Notes: generated by a model from the sequence alone, not told the origin. 64,000 bases of DNA from Gnetum montanum (GCA_015680685.1 MNCI01030582.1:862513-926512), one strand, 5' to 3'; counted from the stretch's first letter, positions 32,843 through 44,879 are shown. A program made the numbers and translations.

Positions 32843-33722
32843 TGATGAGTTGTGAGGTACCCCTACACCCAACCACATGAATCACGAGCATTCACGTGTG
32901 ACCTGGTCGAATTCTGAAGACTGCAAGCACTTACGTACATAGAATTCTAGCCAGCAAAACCTTAGTTAGAGTAGTTTTTGTCTTCCCAACATCACTTGTG
33001 ATATTCAAAAATGATGGTTGAGTGAGATTGAGGCCAATGATTTTTATAAGTTTTCTTTTTATCTTTTAAGTCTAATTTTTCTAGTGTAGGAAATGAAAGG
33101 CTATATAATTTTACAATTTCTCTACTCAATCGCTTAACTATCCCTAGCATAAATAATTGATCTCATCCTTTGTGCACATCTTGAGCATGTCCTAACCACT
33201 ACTGGGTTACTACATGTTAGGCATCACTGGGTTGCGAATTGTCAGATATATGTTCGAGATGGTCGTGCTTATGGTTCTCATAAACTATAGAAAGGACTAT
33301 AACTGTAAAGAAATAATAATAAAAGCTTTTAGAATTATTAAAATATTTTAATGCTTAAGTAGTTTAATCCAAATGCTTCAAGGAATGTTCAAAAAGCTCA
33401 TCTTTATTGTTGGTCACGCCAATGGGCTAAGGTACATTAGTACTCGAATAAAGAGCCATACACTCTTTAAACTTCTACTGTAGGCACTTGGGAAATATTC
33501 TAACTTTCATGGAAACAAATTGCAAGGGCTTTGCTACAACTTCAATAGAAGATGCCATAAATGAGATGGGTGCATGCATATTTATAGTAGAAAATGGACC
33601 CTATGTTAATGAGGCCACATCAATTCTTGGAAAGATGCATCGATGGGGTCACATCGACGCAGCTGCATTAACAAGGCTTCATTGATGCAGCCTAGTTGAC
33701 ACAGTGACTAGATGCTTCATCA
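32843..33722 (-). repeat. T6 5' LTR
   Basis: 880 bp; on the minus strand TGATGAAGCATCTAG to CAACTCATCA. TATA box (minus) TATAAATATG at 33577-33586. Contains the TTGGTAAYCC-type repeats (inverted, about 33195-33240). Flanked on the right by target repeat ATCAC. Confidence 0.92.
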
Positions 33723-33727
33723 ATCAC

Positions 33728-35280
33728 AAACTCTCTAATGATGAAAATGTTAATACCAAAAATGGGGAGAGTTGGAGATCCTTGAGAATTTTAAACAAGA
33801 GCCCCTAGAGTTAAAAAATCTACCTACTAGCCTAGAATATGCATTCTTTAAAAAATGGCAAGTTGGTCATACTCAATGCTAAATTTGCTCCTAAGTAGAA
33901 AGAAAAAATATTGAAAGTGGTCAAAAAATGGCCAATAGCCTTTGCTTGGTCATATCCTAAACTTAATGAAATTGATTCACAAATATGCTAGCACTACATT
34001 TACACTAATCCATCCATGAAGCCAACGAGGCAAGCACAATGGCTATTGAACCCAAAATTGAAGTAAATCATCAAAGAAAAGATTGAGTAACTACTTAAGG
34101 CAAGGTTCATCTACTCCATTGTGGATAGTGAGTGGGTCAATCCACTTGTGAAAGTACCAAAGAGAGGTGGCAAATGACAGGTTTGTATTAACTTTAGGCT
34201 ATTAAATATGGCAACATTCAAAGATCATTTTCCATTGCCATTCGTTGATCTGGTGTTGGACACCATATCAGGGCATTAGTATTATAGTTTCCTAGATGGT
34301 TATAGTGGCTATAACCAAATCTAGATTTCACTAGAAGACTAGGGCAAAACAACATTCACAAGTCCTTGGGGGACATTTGCATATCACAAGATGCCTTTTG
34401 GTTTGTGCAATGCTCCTATCACTTCCAAAGCCTAGTCTTAAGCATCTTTTAGTAGCAAATAGGTAGTGGAGTAGACGTCTTCATGGATGACTTCTCCACT
34501 TATGGCTCTACATTTGAGCAAGCCTTGGATTGCCTTAAGCAAGTACTAAAAATATGTATGGAAACAAATCTATGGCTCAATTGGAAAAAGATCCTTCTCA
34601 TGATCCAAGAAGGCATTGTATTGGGGCACCAAATTTTCCAAGAAGGGGTCAAGGTAGATCCCAAAAGGATAAGGTTCATCCAAGAAATTACTCACCAACC
34701 AAAAACTGTCAAAGATGTTTGGTCATTTCTTGGACATACTAGCTACTACCAATGATTCATAGAGAATTTCTCTAAGATCATGAAACCGTTGGTCAAGCTA
34801 GCAAAGAAAGATGCTCCCTTTATCTAGACCAAAGAATGTAAGAATGCATTTCAAAGCCACAAGCAAAAGCCTGTAGAGACTCCAGTTCTATGAGCACTTG
34901 ACTAGTTTAAATCATTCCATATTATGATAGATGCATCTAACTATGCTTTGGGAGCCATGCTTATATAGTTGGATGATAGAAAACATCCATACTACATCCA
35001 CTGTGCAAGTCAAAGCATTGTGGATGCATAGTTGAATTACACCATCATAGAGAAAGAACTTATGGTAGTTGTGTATGCTTTAGAAAATTTTAAGCACTAC
35101 TTGCTTGAGTATAAAGTATTTGTGCACACTAATCATAGTGCCATCTACTTCCTCTTGAATAAGCCAATGATGAGCTCCCATGTTATACGATGGTTGATGA
35201 TTTTGCAAGATTTTAATCTTACAGTGGTAGATCGAAAAGAAACTAAGAATGTGTTTGCTGATTACTTGTCTTGGTTGTGA
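33728..35280 (+). pseudogene. T4 reverse transcriptase-RNase H
   Basis: Resumes after T6 with KLSNDEN. RT blocks: AFAWSYPKLNEIDSQIC, then VNPLVKVPKRGG, FLDGYSGYNQI and FAYHKMPFGLCNAPI. The active-site box FMDDFSTYGSTFEQ is intact at about 34479-34520, unlike T6. It continues CMETNLWLNWKK, IQEGIVLGHQIF and VWSFLGHTSYYQ. RNase H (35032-35280) reads MNYTIIEKELMVVVYALENF to NVFADYLSWL. Stops fall largely at former Gln/Trp codons. Confidence 0.87.
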
Positions 35281-36600
35281 TGGGATAAGAAAAGGGGAGG
35301 AAAGCCCACTATTTGATCTATTTCTTGATGAACTCCTCTTTGCTATTACAATAAATGAACACATTATTTCAGAACCAAAATGGTATGATGACATCCTCAC
35401 TTATCTTCTCACTCAAGAGATGCCACAAGATCTAGACCATAGAAAAAAACAACAATCTCTTCATCATGCTAAGCACTTCATGGAAATCAATGGACATATT
35501 TACAAGGTGTATGTCGATGGCTTGGTTCGTTGGTGTGTACGTGATATAGATCAATTATGTGTTCTCCAAGATGCTCAGGAGATGCACAACCATAAAAATC
35601 TTGATGATAGGATATTATTGGCCTATAATCTTCAGGGATGCCCACCAATTTATTCGATCTTGTAAATCCTGTCAACAAAATGGTGGGATGACCACATTTA
35701 TGGAGGGTCCTTAATAGTGGATTCAACCATTGGAATCCTTTGACATATGTGGCATAGACATCATGGGTCCCATCACACCCATGTTCAATGAAAAGGCATA
35801 TATAATAATCACCATTGACTACTATATCAATTGGGTAGAAGAAATAGCCATCACTGACTATACATCATCCATTGTTGCAAGATTTATAAAACAAAATGTT
35901 GTGAAAAAGTTTGGGGTGCCATGTGCACTGATTTCTAACAACACAACCCATTTTACAAGTGCCACTTTTTGAAAACTTATGCAATGCTTAGGGGTTGAAC
36001 ATAAATTAAGAACACCCTATCACCCCCAAGCCAATGGTAAAGTAGAGGTGACTAATAGGGAGATCACAAAGATTTTAACAAGAATTATAGACAACTATAG
36101 GAGAGACTGGAAAACAAAACTCAATGATTCCCTTGGGCATATTGCTCAACATAGAAACTCCCTATTGGCTACTCTTCCTATGAGCTGGTGTATGAAAAAC
36201 TTCTAATACTTCCAATTCAATCTAAGCTTCATACATTCTCAATAGCATGTAACCTAGATCTTAATTTAAGTCTAGCATAAAAAGAAAGATTTATCAACCT
36301 AAATGTACTAGATGAAAATCAATTGGTAGCCCTATCTTGGAATGAAGTGCATAAGACATTCAACAAATAACATGATCTTAGAATATGGAAAGTAAAATTT
36401 CAACTAGTAGATAAGGTTCTCCATTGGAATCCCACACATGTACCTCAATGAACCAAATTTCAAACATTATGGAAGGGGCCTTATATAATTGATTAAACCT
36501 TTTCTTTTGGGGCCATGATCATATACAAACCTGAAAGTCCAAACAAAAAGTAGTTAGCTAACATCCAATAGATAAAGCCTTTTCATGAGCCTAAGCAAGC
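35281..36600 (+). pseudogene. T4 integrase
   Basis: Zinc-binding region is degraded (LCVLQDAQEMHNHKN; second half frameshifted near 35600-35700). Core: GIDIMGPITPMFNEKAYII, TIDYYINWVEEIA (first Asp), PCALISNNTTHFTSATF (second Asp changed to Asn), TPYHPQANGKVEVTNREI (Glu). The C-terminal part includes FQTLWKGPYI at about 36450. T5 fragments at 17664-18990 derive from the same domain of a related element. Confidence 0.85.
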
Positions 36601-38826
36601 CAATTCAACAAACAACTCAATGGATGGACAACCACATTCAATTTTTTAGATCTCCTCCTTCCAACTTAGTCATGGAAGATATGGCCATCCATGCTAATCA
36701 TATACATGGCTCAGTTTTTCCATTTTTTATTTTACACATTTTTATTTTTGGAAATTATTTTTTTATACCCTTTTTGATTTTTAAAACTTTTTCCTATTTT
36801 ACACCATTTTTTACACCATCGTTAGTACATTTACATTTTTCTTGAAAATCTTACACATGCTTATATATTTTACTTTATTTTAGTGTGATTTTTAAATTTT
36901 TTTAATAAATGTGCTTTGTGCCAACAGGACACTATGGTGCTGTAGCTATTTCTAATGATGGTTTATGCTTAATGTTTCATTTGCTAATGTTTGGTTTCTA
37001 TTTTTGAATTTTTTTTACTGATGTCTAAGACACGGTTTCTTTTTCATGGAACAAGCAGTGAGTCCACAACATCCACCCATTCATAAACTCTGAGGTTTTT
37101 CTTGTTTTATAAGTATGAGGTCCCTTTTATTAAATAAAATTTTAATAAATTTATGACCTTAATGGTTTCTAGAATTTGGAAGGATTCAAAGGTTTGCACA
37201 GGGTGTGACTTCAAGGGGACTCAATACTCTTTGTACTTTTCTACTTGCTTAGGTGCATGAGTGTTCTCATAGACTTCTTACTATTTTGTGTTAACCAATA
37301 ACATGAAGTTGAATAAAGTATTTGCATGGTGTTGTTCCCATCCAAAAAGAAAAAAAAAGAGAAAAAAACAAACAAAAAAAATAAAAAAATAAACAAACAT
37401 GATGGGAATTAAAGCACATCCGTTAGAAAAATAAATGGGCTACAAGCATTGGTTATGGGACTAGAAAGACATGTTACCAATAACTAAAGGTCCCCTCTAA
37501 CTAAGGCCCTCTCTCACTTCCTACTTCTCTTTTCTCCTTCTTTAGAAATAGTGGTTGTTCTATGGGATCACTCTTGTGTCTCAAGGCAATGGATCATCTT
37601 GGAGTGGTGATGTGAAGTTACTAAAAGTGGTTGGTTTTGGTCTGGACTAAGGATGAATCTTCTTAGGTCATTTTTAACACAAATCCACAAAGGGCTTCTT
37701 ATGACCTCAATTTGGAATTACATTCCACCTTCTCCAACATATGTCCATGCTGCCCATAACTCACCTCACTACTAGTGTTTGTGTTCTTGATTTGATATCT
37801 TTGTCTAGTGTACTTGAATTCTTTGGTAGAATCTTTCAGGTTTTGGTCCTTAACTTCCATCAACCATTAATTTCCTGTGGAGCCCATGGACTTCCTAGGT
37901 TAAGGTTATGTAAGGGAAAATAATACATGTGCCTACTATGGGAAGGAACCACTTGCATCTCTTGGTTGGGTTCATTAAGCACCTTATCCTTAGGCATTCT
38001 TACAATTAGAATCTTTCGTACACCCATCTTCTGCATTTAACCATGTGCTCCTTTACATATTTTGTTTAACTCACACATTCTCCATTAAATTTTTTAAATT
38101 TTTAAGCTTTCGAAGATCCTCTTCAATGATTTCATCATATTCTTGGCTTTTCTAGGACTCCATGGATCCCAAATTCATTCAAAAATTCCTTGTATTTTTC
38201 AAGATATTCAAGTTTGAAAATTTTGTTTACGGACCCTATAAATGAGGCCTTGTTGATAGAGTAGATGTGTATACAAGGATCCATATATGCAACCTCGTTG
38301 ATGTATTATAAAAATAGTATAAATATGTGTGACCCCCCTTAGAAATTTTCACATTTGCTCACAAATGCCAAGGGAGTTTTTCAAATTTTCAGAGCCTAGA
38401 ACCTTCCAAAGCCCATAACTTCCTAACTATTTATCCAAATCACTTTGTTCTTCAACCCTATAGCTATCAAAGGTATGCTCTTAGTTGTGGGGGCCACAAA
38501 TGTGCCATTTTTGACAAAAAAATTTTTTGCCATTTTTCTAACTCCCACAAAGGTTTAATTATGAAATCAANATTTTGCCATTTTTCTAACTCCCACAAAG
38601 GTTTAATTATGAAATCAACATTTAAACACGAAATTGGAGAAGGTAGGCCTTTCCAACAAGCTCCAATGATACTTATAAGAAAAATTAATTAATAAAAGAC
38701 TAATAAAATAATCAATCTACCATGATTCAGTCTTAGCCAAGTGTAACTAGTTAATGAGATAAGGTATTCAAAAAATTCAAAGTTACACATTATATCTACT
38801 AATCCACGGATGTGTTGTGAGTATAG
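36601..38826 (+). other. T4 spacer between integrase and ORF3
   Basis: 2.2 kb, T-rich at 36720-36900, with an A-rich stretch at 37345-37400. Small frames are not convincing. An N at 38571 lies between two near-identical 47-49-bp copies, an assembly join. Collinear in part with the T6 spacer. Confidence 0.5.
38522..38618. other. Assembly join: about 47-bp duplication around a single N
   Basis: TTTTGCCATTTTTCTAACTC...ATGAAATCAA is present just before and just after N 38571. Same interpretation as at 58854. Confidence 0.85.
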
Positions 38827-41644
38827 ATGGCACCAAAAAGCAAACACACACAGGAAGGAGGATTGACTCAACCAAGGGAGAAATAGCCAAGAATGGGAAG
38901 GGGCCAAGAACAAGCCTAAGAAGAACCAATTGCAATCCATGCGACAGGTCCTTTGAGGGAAGAGGTTGAAGTGGCATCTACTCATCAGATTCCAGAACCA
39001 GCAACAGTAATAGAACATTCCCATGAGATGAGGCACCAAATCAATAAGTAAACCTTGAGGTAACCTTGATGAAATCTTTCTTGAATCAAATCAGATCAAG
39101 GGAGGTCCAAAAAATAGTGTTCCAGGAGTTAAACTTTGATTCTTTCCTAGAACAAGCACCTAAAGAAGTACAAGACCAACTAAAGACCTATCCCATATGA
39201 TCAATTATCACTTCCAATAGGGAGAGACATTTTTATTTTGGAATAATAGGCAAGTTGGTTCAATGATCAAAATCAAGGACATCTCAGTATCCTACTTGGT
39301 ATAGGCCATTACTGAAGCACTTGGGTTGCCAGAAACTAGGACAAATCTCACCAAGATTCCAATGCAAGTGGATCCCAACATCAAAAAGGAATGGATGTAG
39401 CAATGCTATGATATTGACCATAAGGAGTATGACATGCTCACACCAGCAAAAGGAATTCACTACAAGAGTGTGGCCTTTCACCTAAAACCCATGGTGATGT
39501 CCAACAAGATCATTTCTTTTTCTACCTATGCATGTGCTACTTTGAGTGGGGGATTCCCTATCAACCTTCCATAGCTAATCTATCTGGAGATAGAGAATTG
39601 GTTTAAAGAGAATGAACATGGAAGGAAGGTACTCCCCTTTCCATGCCTCATCAGAAAACTCTATCAAAGGGAAGGGATAGTTTGCTATACAAATGATGCT
39701 ATCTAACACACTCCAACTGTTAATTGGGTAGAGATGTAAAAGGATAAGATTCCTACAACAACTATTCAAGAAGAGAAGTAGTAGCCACCACCTCTACCTA
39801 CCACTCAAACACTTATTTTGGACATCATTGCAACATCCCAATGGTTGTGCAAGTACCGAGAATGGCTCTTGAGTGAGAAAGAGAAAAAACTAGGCATGAG
39901 TGGTGGAGACCCATTTGTATACTAGACAACAATGAGCCACCTAAGTGAGGTAGCTTGAACAATCAACCTCATGGGAGGAGGTGGATCCATTTTCTCTACC
40001 CAATAAATGTAGTTGTCCATAAGACTGAATCCTAATGTTAAAGAGGTAATGGTATCTCTTGTAGAACAACAACCATTCCCTAAGATTTATGGGAATGTTG
40101 TGACCTTCTTAGTGCACTTGGAGGAAGGTGAGTGAGCAACAGTATTACTAAAGTACCATCAAGGGAAAAAACAACAGTAGAGGAGATTGCTAATAAAATC
40201 ATTGAGATACTTAATGCACCTACGGTGTTTGTACTAGACATCATTGCACTTAAAGATGTGTAGAAGTTTGTAGGAACCATAAGTGGCAGATTCAGTGTAG
40301 CACAACATGAACAATTACTAGACTTACTGGTGGGAACTATGCAGCTACTTCCAAATCTCTTTGATCTTTTAGATAGTATTATTGCAACCTAGTCAAAGCT
40401 ACTAGAGGTAAGGGGCAAAAAAATTATTTTGGTAGGGCAACTTGAAATAGCCAAGGAGCTAAACAAACACTTTATTGCTAAATTTTTTGAATTAAGAGCT
40501 CAAATTGATAACCCAACATTGGTAAGAGATGAAGCTCTTGAATAGCTTCACACCAAGATGAAAGTGGTTAAGGGTGCAATGGAGACAGTGGTGTTCTACC
40601 AATCCTTGGGAAAGGTCACCCAACACAAAATTCAAAAGGCCTTAGATCTCACTTGTCAAGAGAATGTGCAACTGACTGCAAAGAACCCTCGCTTGTAAAG
40701 TGTTGATGAGCATAAATAATAGTTAATCACATTTATCCATCAACGACAAGAGCAACTAGCTAGAATGAACACAGACCGAAGGAGATTGGTAACTAAGAAT
40801 AGAAACCTCTCCATAAGGGAGATTCGTGCCCTTTGCCAAAAGATTGCAATAGAGGTAGTTTCTTGGAAATCAGAGGCTATCAAATTCGAGAGAGTCAAGG
40901 ATCACTACAGAGACTAGGTCATCCTACAAAAATAAGTAACTGAGAAACATATCCAAGTGGCAAACCCTCTAGCAACTTCAACATGGACATGAATTATGAC
41001 AGTTCATCATTGATGGGATTTATCAGTACAATAAGGTAGAAATTTTCCTGAATGAGTTGTAGATAGAGGAAATGATAAAATATATGGAGCTCATCGATCT
41101 CTAATATGTGAACTTGGCTATGCTAACTACTAGATAGCCATGGTTGGAATTGGAAAAGTAGGTGGCCATCTCATACTTGTTGTATAAGGTTGATTTCAAG
41201 CACCACAAGGACATCAAGAAAAAGCTTGTAGTGGTAAACACTAAACTCAAGGTTCTCAAAGGAAAATACATCAATCAAAGATCTACTATTGAGAACTTGG
41301 CCAAAAGAATAAATGACTACCAATAGCTGCAAAACACAGTCAAGGTGTTCAATTTCAAATGTAAACAAATTACTACCTAGTTTGTCAATGTTAATGAGTT
41401 GTTTCTAGTAATGCCCTATCCATGGGGTATCCCTATTCCAACCCACATTGGCAATGCCGCATGAACTATGAATGATCCCTATAATAAGGAGGAGAAGATG
41501 AAGGCATTACTTGATGCCTTTTGCCTTCCATCGGAGGTGGTAGCTACAGCAAGATAGCCATAACTGCCTTAGCCATCGAACGTGCTCAAAGCTGGTGAAG
41601 GTCCTTTAGAACCTTAAGAGCCTCCACTGCCTAAGACTGTTTGA
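38827..41644 (+). pseudogene. T4 ORF3, unidentified retrotransposon protein
   Basis: Starts MAPKSKHTQEGGLTQPREK, then THQIPEPATVIEHSHEM. Core blocks: ITEALGLPETRTNLTKIP, IHYKSVAFHLKPMVMSNK, SFSTYACATLSGGFPINLP, LPFPCLIRKLYQREGIVCY, KDKIPTTTIQEEK. From about 40080 KIYGNVVTFLVHLEEGE leads into a long Lys/Glu/Leu/Ile-rich part (about 40330-41350), probably coiled coil (LVTKNRNLSIREIRALCQK). The C-terminus has FVNVNELFLVMPYPWGIP (about 41390), NKEEKMKALLDAFCLPSE and KAGEGPLEP, all shared with T6. It lies directly before the polypurine tract. No membrane span seen; function unknown. Confidence 0.7.
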
Positions 41645-41839
41645 TCTTGTCAATTTCCTTCATGTCATCAAAGGATGTGCTATCCAGTTTTGAGTAGTCA
41701 TGTCATGGTGTTCAATTTTGTGCCATGAACACCACAAATTTTTGTAATGTTGTTGATTTGTATACTTGGGCACTTAGTTTTGTTATGTTAAGAGTTAGTT
41801 TGATTTTGTAAAGGAACTTGAGGACAAGTTTTCGTTTAG

Positions 41840-41850
41840 TTGTGGGGGTA
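41840..41850 (+). promoter_or_regulatory. T4 polypurine tract
   Basis: TTGTGGGGGTA immediately before the 3' LTR, same position and sequence type as in T6. Confidence 0.8.
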
Positions 41851-42804
41851 TGATGAATTATCCAAGTGACGTGTCGATGGGCCCCTATTGACATGGCCTC
41901 ATCGATGGGCCCCCATCGACATGGCCCCATCTACGTGGTGTTGCCTCATTGATGAGGCTACATCAACATACCATTTTCTGCATCTATGAGGCCTAGTTGA
42001 CATAGCTCCATAATAAAGTCTATAAATATGTGCTCATAAGCCATGTTTATGAGGAGTCAAGTGATAGTTGTAGCAGAGCTCTTGTAGTTTTATCATTTGA
42101 AAGTTAGAATATTTCTTTGAGTGCCTGCAATAGGAGTTAGAAAGTGTATGGATCTTTATTTGAGCATTAATGTACTTGAGCACACTAGTGTGAATGACAA
42201 TAAAGATGAGCCTTTTGATCAAACCTTGTAGCACTTGGAATATATTAATGATTTATTTTTTCATTTACTATTTTTATTAATCATGCAATTAATTAAGCTA
42301 AAGTAGACTACAATTGAATAATTAATTAAGGTAAATAGATTAAACACATAAGTACGACCGCTTCGAGTGTAAACAGGTATTCGCTTAGTAATCCCAACAA
42401 TGTTATTGCTTGGTTCGCCCAATAGCATAGCACTTGGTAATCTCAGTAGTAGATATGTGGGTTTAAAACATGTACAAAAAGCGGGATCGGATACTTATGT
42501 TAGGATAGTTAGAGATTAATTAATTAGTTAGATTAAATTAGCTATTAGATTAATTCATTTCTCTATTTTAAGCACCAAGAACATAAAACATAAAATAATA
42601 AAAATCATATGCCTCGATTACACGTAAGCATGCCTTTGTACATCACAAATGTAATTGGGAAGACAACAAATGACTATTAAGGCAAAGTTCACTTTCTAGA
42701 GGCTAGTGTATAAAAAGACATACAATCTACAAAATTTAATCAAATCATTCATGAATGCTTAGTGATTTGTATGGTTGAGTGTAGGGGTATTCGACCGCTC
42801 ATTA
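41851..42804 (+). repeat. T4 3' LTR
   Basis: 954 bp, TGATGAATTA to GCTCATTA (last TCATCA now TCATTA), followed by target repeat GTATT. An 18-base perfect palindrome TCGATGGGCCCCCATCGA lies at 41902-41919 in U3. TATA box near 42019; AATAAA near 42200; TTGGTAATC repeats near 42380-42450. Confidence 0.9.
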
Positions 42805-42809
42805 GTATT

Positions 42810-43058
42810 TATACAAAAAAATTAGAGGTCATGCCAACATCAAGTTGAGAAGCTAATAAGGCTAGTAATAGGTGCTAGGTGAAGTAGGACAAGAAGGTGA
42901 CTGACTATCCCTTCTAGATGGATATAGGCCTAATAATGGTAATAATGCTAGATTCCCTCTAAGGGATAGATGCTAAAGGAAAATACCCAAGGAACCCTCA
43001 AAGCATAACCTAGATACACATTTATTTCCCAATTTTCTTATTAATAAAATTTCTTCTT

Positions 43059-43101
<43 letters not shown>

Positions 43102-43165
43102 NTTGCATTCATTACACATAATGTTGAATGTTTCATATATCTAGTGCTTGCCATGACATCCAAGA
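42810..43165. other. Unassigned spacer with long poly-T run
   Basis: Right flank of T4. A run of T from 43061 to 43104, containing an N at 43102, has uncertain length. On the minus strand it could be the poly(A) tail of a retroposed sequence, but I see no element attached to it. Confidence 0.4.
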
Positions 43166-43540
43166 ATGAGATATTACACTATAGAATATCAATTCAACAA
43201 AAGAAAGCCAAATGTAGGCCATACTTATTTATTATCTAGAAACATTGATGTTTTTCATATCATCTTAGTCTTCGAGCTAAATATGGCCAAGCTAATGTAT
43301 TTGTTATTTTATTGGTGTACCATAAAGAGTTTTGTTGAAAATGAGAATGAATACATAAGTGAAGGGGAAAAACATAAACCATTAAGCAAAATAGTAGTCG
43401 TGCCCTTCAAAAGAAACGAAGGTAAGCCCCTCAAGTTGGATCATACTGATATTTGCTATTATGTCCTATCCCTCCACACAAAGACACCTAAACGATGCAT
43501 ACATTCGGTAAAGGATACTGTCCCGCTGGTATCCAATTGA
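43166..43540 (+). CDS. Hypothetical 124-codon open frame
   Basis: Open from MRYYTIEYQFNKRKPNVG to the stop before the GC-richer gene region. The N-terminal half is hydrophobic in part (FHIILVFELNMAKLMYLLFYW). I recognise no domain. It may be an exon of a decayed gene or chance; no splice sites or promoter support it. Confidence 0.2.
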   Translation: MRYYTIEYQFNKRKPNVGHTYLLSRNIDVFHIILVFELNMAKLMYLLFYWCTIKSFVENENEYISEGEKHKPLSKIVVVPFKRNEGKPLKLDHTDICYYVLSLHTKTPKRCIHSVKDTVPLVSN

Positions 43541-43777
43541 CTGAAGCGGTCGTCAATGTCGTCACGTGGACACCAGACCGCCAGACTTTGAAGCCACAGC
43601 TCGATATCCCTTTTGGATCATTCCACTGTATTCCAAAAGAGTGGCGTCAACGAAATCATCCTATTCGATAGCAGCTTTCGGAAGAAAATAATATTTAGTT
43701 AGGGTGGTAGGGCACGGTCGCTGGATTTTCATCGCCTCAGCAGTATTTAGGGCTGGTGGGACTTACATGCAAATATA

Positions 43778-44820
43778 TTAAATATCAGAGCAAATTGAAT
43801 TAGGAAACATATATATGCCTAATGCTACAGCAGAGATAATATATTGGCAGTTTTCCTTATTGCTGTCTACCAGGCGGTTTAAAAGTTGAGCAAATTCTTG
43901 AGGTGGGTGAAGGCGTCTGCAAAACAAGGAAGCGTCAACATAAGGCTTATGGCCTACTACGTGAACTTCGATTGCGTCGACGTAGCTGATTATGCACACC
44001 TGCGAAGAGTGCCAAGGAAAGCCCAAACCCCACTTCAGAGTTCAGATGTAACGAAAGTCACCAGACTCAGCAACACTTCTTGCTCTGCAGGATCTGGAAC
44101 GATAGCTACAGTAGAATGCAATGCAGTCTTTAGACTTTGGACTTACCTGAGGCATTCCAGCCACGAAATACGTGAAATTCTCCACCGGGTTTCCAGACAG
44201 ACAGATTCTCTCCGAAGGGCCCGCAACATTAGATACGAGAACGGAGCTTGACGATACCGAATGACGGTAAAGATTCGTGCTTGTCTGCAAGCAAAATGCC
44301 ACGGAGTTTACTGAGATACATCGTAGAAAACTAGAAACATACGAAATTTCGTGGGTGAGAAAACAAAAAACACGTCTGTTTGAGCCCCGTGATTGAGGAA
44401 TGCTTAAACACTTATGTTCAAGCATGGTACTGTTCATCCGGTGACGAATTCGTTCCACTGTACATAATTCAAAACATGAACCACGACAAGTATTGATTTG
44501 CCCCTGCAAATAGTAGGTCTTAGCACAAGCATTTGTTTTTTGCCAATCTCTTTTAGTAGTGAAAGAACTAAAAGCAAAAGCAGAATGCAATCATAACATT
44601 TTCTTACCATTGCGTACGGAAGACTAGGAATGAAAAGGAGCATGTTATCCACCATTTCTGTGACTCCATGATACGCAAAAATGCGTCGTAAATGAAAGAC
44701 AACGTGTATCCAGAGATAAAATCTGCGAATGACCTTACTGACAGGGCTCAGAGGTCGACCCTCCCTCTGCCATTCTCCTTTTCCCATTACTACTACGATT
44801 GCTGCTCGCTCGCTCGGCAT
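43778..44820 (-). pseudogene. Partial WSD1-like wax ester synthase/DGAT gene
   Basis: WSD1-type enzymes join fatty acyl-CoA to alcohols or diacylglycerol for waxes and oils. On the minus strand a first exon (44820 to about 44608) contains GRPLSPVSKVIRRF, like the family's N-terminal PLSP motif, and ends at ATG|GTAAGA. After an intron with acceptor TTGCTTGCAG a second exon (about 44289-44147) reads SVLVSNVAGPSERICLSGN then PVENFTYFVAGMPQ and ends at a GTAAGT donor; this is the C-terminal domain (SN..GP.E.....GNP). A third exon (from about 44009) reads VCIISYVDAIEVHVVG. The acyltransferase core with HHxxxDG is absent, so this is an internally deleted copy or gene fragment. Confidence 0.6.
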
Positions 44821-44879
44821 TGCATGTTTTGCCCAGTTTTAAAGGCCTACCTTTACTTTGTTTGTTGAGTTAGATAATC

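Larger units (their letters stand above)
20257..33722 (-). mobile_element. T6: full-length Athila-like element nested in T4
   Basis: 13,466 bp on the minus strand with both LTRs (33722-32843 and 21144-20257), primer site, gag, protease, RT-RNase H, integrase, spacer, ORF3 and polypurine tract. The target repeat ATCAC is perfect at 20252-20256 and 33723-33727. By eye roughly one base in eight differs between its LTRs over the first 400 bases, mostly transitions, so it is old. It belongs to the same family as T4 but to a different subfamily, judging from the LTR and spacer differences. Confidence 0.93.
11515..42804 (+). mobile_element. T4: Athila-like element carrying two nested insertions
   Basis: The outer element of the nest. 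The 5-base target repeat GTATT is perfect at 11510-11514 and 42805-42809, 31.3 kb apart. Removing T6 (13.47 kb with one target copy) and T5 (about 4.45 kb) leaves about 13.4 kb, close to the length of T6. Order: LTR, tRNA-Asp-like primer site, gag, protease, [T5], linker, [T6], RT-RNase H, integrase, spacer, ORF3, polypurine tract, LTR. Pol motifs (DLGSSVN protease, FMDDFS RT) fit the Athila side of the Athila/Tat branch. Every ORF has stops, so the element is inactive. Confidence 0.9.

Noticed and set aside
33488-33685. 65-codon plus frame between T6 and the T4 RT.
   Set aside because: It lies entirely within the T6 5' LTR (U3) and is antisense to it.
43061-43104. Poly-T run as the poly(A) tail of a minus-strand retroposon.
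   Set aside because: No recognisable LINE, SINE or processed gene precedes it, no target repeat was found, and the run contains an assembly N.
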